34,308 nucleotides of DNA from NCBI GenBank assembly GCA_913056305.1, contig CAJXMR010000035.1:1-34308 (forward strand). Direction: 5' to 3'. A program made the position numbers and the translations under genes. The DNA is from an uncultured Ralstonia sp. Lineage in GTDB: Bacteria; Pseudomonadota; Gammaproteobacteria; Burkholderiales; Burkholderiaceae. A model generated the notes under the pieces. It was not told where the DNA came from. It saw only the letters and a list, made by a program, of their open reading frames with translations, and did not search any database. Shown here piece by piece: positions 31,599 to 34,308 of the stretch (within the stretch, counting starts at the first letter, position 1; the number at the start of each line of letters is the position of its first letter).

Positions 31599-32003
31599 AT
31601 GCCGTTTATCCATACCGTCGTCCCTCAGGGCACCGCCGCCGAACAGCGCGAGGCCATCGTCATGGGCGTTCACCGCGCCCTGGTCGATGCCATCGGCATG
31701 CCGGCGGATGAACTGTTCAACCTCGTGTCGGACTATGCCCCCGGACAATTCTTCTGCAGCCGCACTTTCAACGGTATCGCCCGCTCCGAGTGCGTCGTGG
31801 TGATCGAGGTCACCATGCGGCGGGGCCGCAGCGACGCAATGAAGAAGAATCTCTATGCCGCCATCACGAGCAATCTGGAGGGGGCCGGCGTATCGCCCAA
31901 AGACGTGTTCATCTTCACGCACGAGAACGACTACTCCGACTGGTCGGTCGGGAATGGCGTTTTTGCGATGGCGCTACAACAGCAACGCGGTACGGATTGC
32001 TGA
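31599..32003 (+). CDS. Tautomerase-superfamily enzyme, malonate-semialdehyde-decarboxylase-like
   Basis: A 134-residue protein starting Met-Pro, so Pro1 becomes the N-terminal catalytic residue after Met removal. The pattern, MPFIHTVVPQG, IGMPADELFNLVSDYAPGQF, EVTMRRGRSDAMKK and FTHENDYSDWSVGNGVF, follows malonate semialdehyde decarboxylase (MSAD), including an Asp after the PA pair and Arg residues in the RRGRS segment that match the MSAD catalytic Asp and Arg pair. It may decarboxylate or tautomerise a 3-oxo acid. GAGGAA precedes the ATG with seven-base spacing. It is controlled, by position, by the divergent LysR gene. Confidence 0.8.
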   Translation: MPFIHTVVPQGTAAEQREAIVMGVHRALVDAIGMPADELFNLVSDYAPGQFFCSRTFNGIARSECVVVIEVTMRRGRSDAMKKNLYAAITSNLEGAGVSPKDVFIFTHENDYSDWSVGNGVFAMALQQQRGTDC

Positions 32004-32033
32004 ATGAAGCCCGCATGCGTGGGCTTCATTCTT
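32003..32033 (+). terminator. Terminator of the tautomerase gene
   Basis: A perfect 10-bp stem AATGAAGCCC (32003-32012) / GGGCTTCATT (32021-32030) with an 8-base loop, followed by CTTT. It begins at the last base of the stop codon. The following 32034-32205 holds no recognisable gene. Confidence 0.8.
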
Positions 32034-32205
32034 TGGAGTTGACCGCCCATCAAGCAATCAAAAGTGCCCGGCTCCGGGTCGGCGTCGACGCGCTTCGAGA
32101 CCACGGCGGGCACCTCGTTGTCATCGTCTTCGGTATGTAGCGGTTGAATCTCTGCCGCTTGACTCCAATGCAACGGTGGCGGTTTAGGCCGCCGTATCAC
32201 TGTGG

Positions 32206-32802
32206 CTACTGCGCGTACTCGACCACCAGCAACGCCGTCGCCACGCTCTTGCCGGGGTTCGAGATGGCGTGCTGCACATCCACCGGATAGCGCGCCGATT
32301 CCCCGTGCCGCACCTTCTTTTCGCTGTCCCCCGACTGCACGTTCACCGCGCCGCTGAGCACCGACAGGTGTTCCTTGGCGCCCATCTCGTGCGGCTCGGA
32401 GGCGAGCATGCCGCCCGGCTGGATCGACAGCTCATACCACTCGAAGCGCGCCGCCAGATCGACCGGCCCCAGGATCTTCAGCTCGCACTTGCCATCTGGG
32501 CTTTTGATGACTGGAATGGAATGCGCGGGGATGACGTTCACTGCAGGCGCTGCCGCCGCCGCACCCTCGGGCGACAGGAAATCGGCCAGGCCCACCCCCA
32601 GCGCCGTCGCCAGCCGCCACAGGACGGCGACGGTCGGGTTGGCGAGGTTGCGTTCGACCTGCGAGAGCATCGACTTGGACACGCCCGCGAGCTTCGACAA
32701 CTCGTCGAGCGAGAGCTTCCGCGCTTGGCGCAGCGCCTGTAGCTTCGCGCCAACGGCCGGCGGACCCTCGGCGAGCACGTCCGTGGTGGGGGCTTGTGCC
32801 AT
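32206..32802 (-). CDS. XRE-family regulator with C-terminal cupin domain
   Basis: A 198-residue protein with a Cro/CI-type helix-turn-helix (about residues 18-75; LRQARKLSLDELSKLAGVSK, SMLSQVERNLANPTVAVLWR) and a cupin_2 ligand-binding domain (about 115-195; GGMLASEPHEMGAKEHLSVL, HGESARYPVDVQHAISNPGK). Such proteins often govern amino-acid or polyamine catabolism. It is divergent from kbl-tdh with a cluster of palindromes between, so it should control threonine breakdown and sense threonine or a product. The start ATG 32802 is the only one near the domain; the ribosome site is weak. Confidence 0.87.
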   Translation of the reverse strand: MAQAPTTDVLAEGPPAVGAKLQALRQARKLSLDELSKLAGVSKSMLSQVERNLANPTVAVLWRLATALGVGLADFLSPEGAAAAAPAVNVIPAHSIPVIKSPDGKCELKILGPVDLAARFEWYELSIQPGGMLASEPHEMGAKEHLSVLSGAVNVQSGDSEKKVRHGESARYPVDVQHAISNPGKSVATALLVVEYAQ

Positions 32803-32831
32803 TGGATGGTATCTAGTAAATTGAACGAATC

Positions 32832-32864
32832 ATTCGATATATCGAATTTGTTCGATTTATCGAT
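32832..32864. promoter_or_regulatory. Palindrome cluster between the XRE-cupin gene and kbl
   Basis: A perfect 16-bp palindrome ATTCGATATATCGAAT (32832-32847) is followed 18 bp centre-to-centre by a near copy TTCGATTTATCGAT (32851-32864; 12 of 14). A further small dyad CGAAT-C-ATTCG lies at 32826-32836. They probably bind the XRE-cupin regulator. Confidence 0.7.
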
Positions 32865-32891
32865 CAACGATCAGTCTACAGGAGGAGCACC

Positions 32892-34094
32892 ATGCGGACA
32901 ACGGACGCCTTCTACGCAGCCATCCGTCAGGAGTTGGAAGCCATTGAGCAAGCCGGGCTGTACAAGACCGAGCGCGTGATCACCTCGCCGCAGGGCAGCG
33001 TGATCCGCACGGCGGACGGCAAGGAGGTCATCAACCTCTGCGCGAACAACTACCTGGGCCTGTCGTCGCACCCCGAGGTGCTGAAGGCCGCGCATGAGGC
33101 GCTCGACACGCATGGCTTTGGCCTGTCCTCGGTCCGCTTCATCTGCGGCACGCAGGATCTGCACAAGACGCTGGAGGCACGCCTGGCGAGCTTCCTCGGC
33201 ACGGAAGACACGATCCTCTACGGCTCGGCGTTCGACGCCAACGGCGGCCTGTTCGAGACGCTGCTCGGGCCCGAAGACGCCATCGTCAGCGATGAGCTGA
33301 ACCACGCCTCCATCATCGACGGCATCCGCCTCTCCAAGGCCAAGCGTTTCCGCTACAAGCACAACGACCTCGACGACCTGCGCGCGCAACTGCAGGCCGC
33401 CAATGCCGAGGGCGCGCGCAACGTGCTGGTCTTCACCGACGGCGTGTTCTCGATGGATGGCACCATCGCGCGCCTGGACGAGATCCGCGCCATCTGCGAC
33501 GAGTTCGGTGCGCTGCTGGGCATCGACGAGTGCCACGCCAGCGGCTTCCTGGGCAAGCGCGGGCGCGGCTCGCATGAATACCGCGGCGTGTTCGGCAAGA
33601 TCGACATCATCACCGGCACGCTCGGCAAGGGCCTGGGCGGCGCGTCGGGCGGCTTCACCAGCGCGCGCAAGGAAGTGGTGGCCCTGCTGCGCCAGCGCTC
33701 GCGCCCGTATCTGTTCTCGAACACGGTGGCGCCGTCCATCGTCGGGGCCAGCATCAAGGTGCTCGATTTGCTCGAAGCTGATACCTCGCTGCGCGACAAG
33801 CTCGAGGACAGCGCGCTGTATTTCCGCCGCAAGATCGTCGAGCTTGGCTTTGACATCAAGCCGGGCGAGCACCCCATCATCCCGATCATGGTGTACGACG
33901 CACCCAAGGCGCAGGCGCTGTCCAAGCGTTTGCTTGAGCTGGGCGTGTACGTGATCGGCTTCTTCTATCCGGTGGTGCCCAAGGGGCAGGCACGCATCCG
34001 CGTGCAGATCAGCGCGGTGCACGAGCGTGCGCAGCTTGACGCGGCGCTCAAGGCGTTCGAGACCGCCGGCAAGGAGTTGGGGATCATCCAATGA
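32892..34094 (+). CDS. kbl: Glycine C-acetyltransferase (2-amino-3-ketobutyrate CoA ligase)
   Basis: A 400-residue fold-type I PLP enzyme of the alpha-oxoamine synthase family. It converts 2-amino-3-oxobutyrate and CoA to glycine and acetyl-CoA. The PLP-binding Lys lies in [14 protein letters not shown], with the His of [13 protein letters not shown] stacking on [20 protein letters not shown] and [12 protein letters not shown] match E. coli Kbl closely. Where Kbl has DDSHAVGF this protein has DECHASGF, a mild change. A strong site (AGGAGG) precedes ATG 32892. The stop overlaps the next start (ATGA), coupling it to the threonine dehydrogenase gene that makes its substrate. Confidence 0.94.
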   Translation: MRTTDAFYAAIRQELEAIEQAGLYKTERVITSPQGSVIRTADGKEVINLCANNYLGLSSHPEVLKAAHEALDTHGFGLSSVRFICGTQDLHKTLEARLASFLGTEDTILYGSAFDANGGLFETLLGPEDAIVSDELNHASIIDGIRLSKAKRFRYKHNDLDDLRAQLQAANAEGARNVLVFTDGVFSMDGTIARLDEIRAICDEFGALLGIDECHASGFLGKRGRGSHEYRGVFGKIDIITGTLGKGLGGASGGFTSARKEVVALLRQRSRPYLFSNTVAPSIVGASIKVLDLLEADTSLRDKLEDSALYFRRKIVELGFDIKPGEHPIIPIMVYDAPKAQALSKRLLELGVYVIGFFYPVVPKGQARIRVQISAVHERAQLDAALKAFETAGKELGIIQ

Positions 34095-34308
34095 GCACAG
34101 CGCCCAGAGTCCTCATCATCGGCGCCAACGGGCAGTTGGGCACGGAGCTGGCCGTGGCGCTGGCCGAGCGCTACGGCATGGGCAACGTTGTCACCAGCGA
34201 CATGGTGCCGAGGGGCCGCCATGCGCAGATTCGTCATGAAACGCTCGACGTGACCGATCGCGGCCAGCTGCGCGAGATCATCGAGCGCCACGGCATCACG
34301 CAGATCTA
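34091..34308 (+). CDS. NAD-dependent epimerase-type L-threonine 3-dehydrogenase (5' part)
   Basis: The first 72 codons of a gene cut by the window end. The N-terminal [20 protein letters not shown] is the GxxGxxG NAD-binding motif of extended SDRs, and the acidic residue in VVTSDMV suggests NAD. Coupling to kbl by a 4-base overlap makes it the short-chain (epimerase-like) L-threonine 3-dehydrogenase, which oxidises threonine to 2-amino-3-oxobutyrate, rather than the zinc-dependent Tdh. Only the N-terminus is seen, so function rests partly on context. Confidence 0.8.
   Translation, partial: MSTAPRVLIIGANGQLGTELAVALAERYGMGNVVTSDMVPRGRHAQIRHETLDVTDRGQLREIIERHGITQI

Noticed and set aside
31931-32200. 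Minus-strand open frame between the tautomerase and XRE-cupin genes
   Set aside because: It overlaps the tautomerase gene and its terminator, has no ribosome site and no recognisable family.

Overview
The window is a gene-dense, high-GC stretch of a betaproteobacterial chromosome. Gene content and style fit Ralstonia or a close relative in the Burkholderiaceae: a patatin/DUF3734 protein, an mde methionine-catabolism locus, an EAL-CBS-GGDEF protein, a SolR-like LuxR protein and a kbl-tdh threonine locus behind an XRE-cupin regulator. This is judged from protein character, not from a database search. No tRNA, rRNA, CRISPR array, insertion sequence, integrase or phage gene was seen. It reads as ordinary chromosome built of many short, separately regulated metabolic cassettes.

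Left part (1-8725): the 3' end of a patatin-like phospholipase; a cysteine-synthase-like PLP enzyme and a small DUF2314-like protein; an ArsR regulator overlapping a protein with two fused SRPBCC/AHSA1 domains; a MarR regulator overlapping a crotonase-family enzyme and closed by a strong terminator; a small 2OG-Fe(II) oxygenase; a MASE4-like GGDEF diguanylate cyclase; and a secreted S1/P1-type nuclease.

Methionine locus (8237-12811): an Lrp-type regulator (mdeR-like) diverges from methionine gamma-lyase (mdeA) and a homodimeric-type 2-oxoacid dehydrogenase E1 (mdeB). Together they would turn methionine into methanethiol, ammonia and 2-oxobutyrate, and pass the last into propionyl-CoA. Converging on it is an APC-superfamily transporter that keeps the potassium-site residues of KimA.

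Redox-repair locus (15229-17372): a periplasmic peptide with Met at every fifth residue, a four-His cytochrome b561 and a Tat-exported molybdoenzyme of the MsrP/YedY type. The set matches the MrpX-YedZ1-YedY1 hypochlorite-scavenging system described in Azospira suillum. A DUF2905 membrane protein follows. This is the most interesting system in the window.

Signalling block (17550-21626): a LuxR protein without a visible AHL synthase, converging with overlapping stop codons on an EAL-CBS-GGDEF protein; then a MerR regulator with two TipAS-like drug-binding domains behind a textbook 19-bp-spacer MerR promoter. A DUF4349 lipoprotein lies convergent across a shared terminator.

Right part (22593-34308): an NTF2-like protein, an SDR and a 2,4'-dihydroxyacetophenone-dioxygenase-like cupin form a probable small aromatic-ketone operon, next to a Crp/Fnr regulator divergent from an MFS importer with two abutting perfect palindromes between them. 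Then come an APC amino-acid permease, a DinF-type MATE exporter, a LysR regulator divergent from an MSAD-like tautomerase, and an XRE-cupin regulator divergent from kbl and the start of an epimerase-type threonine dehydrogenase. Many regulators here sit beside clear dyad operators, which are listed individually.
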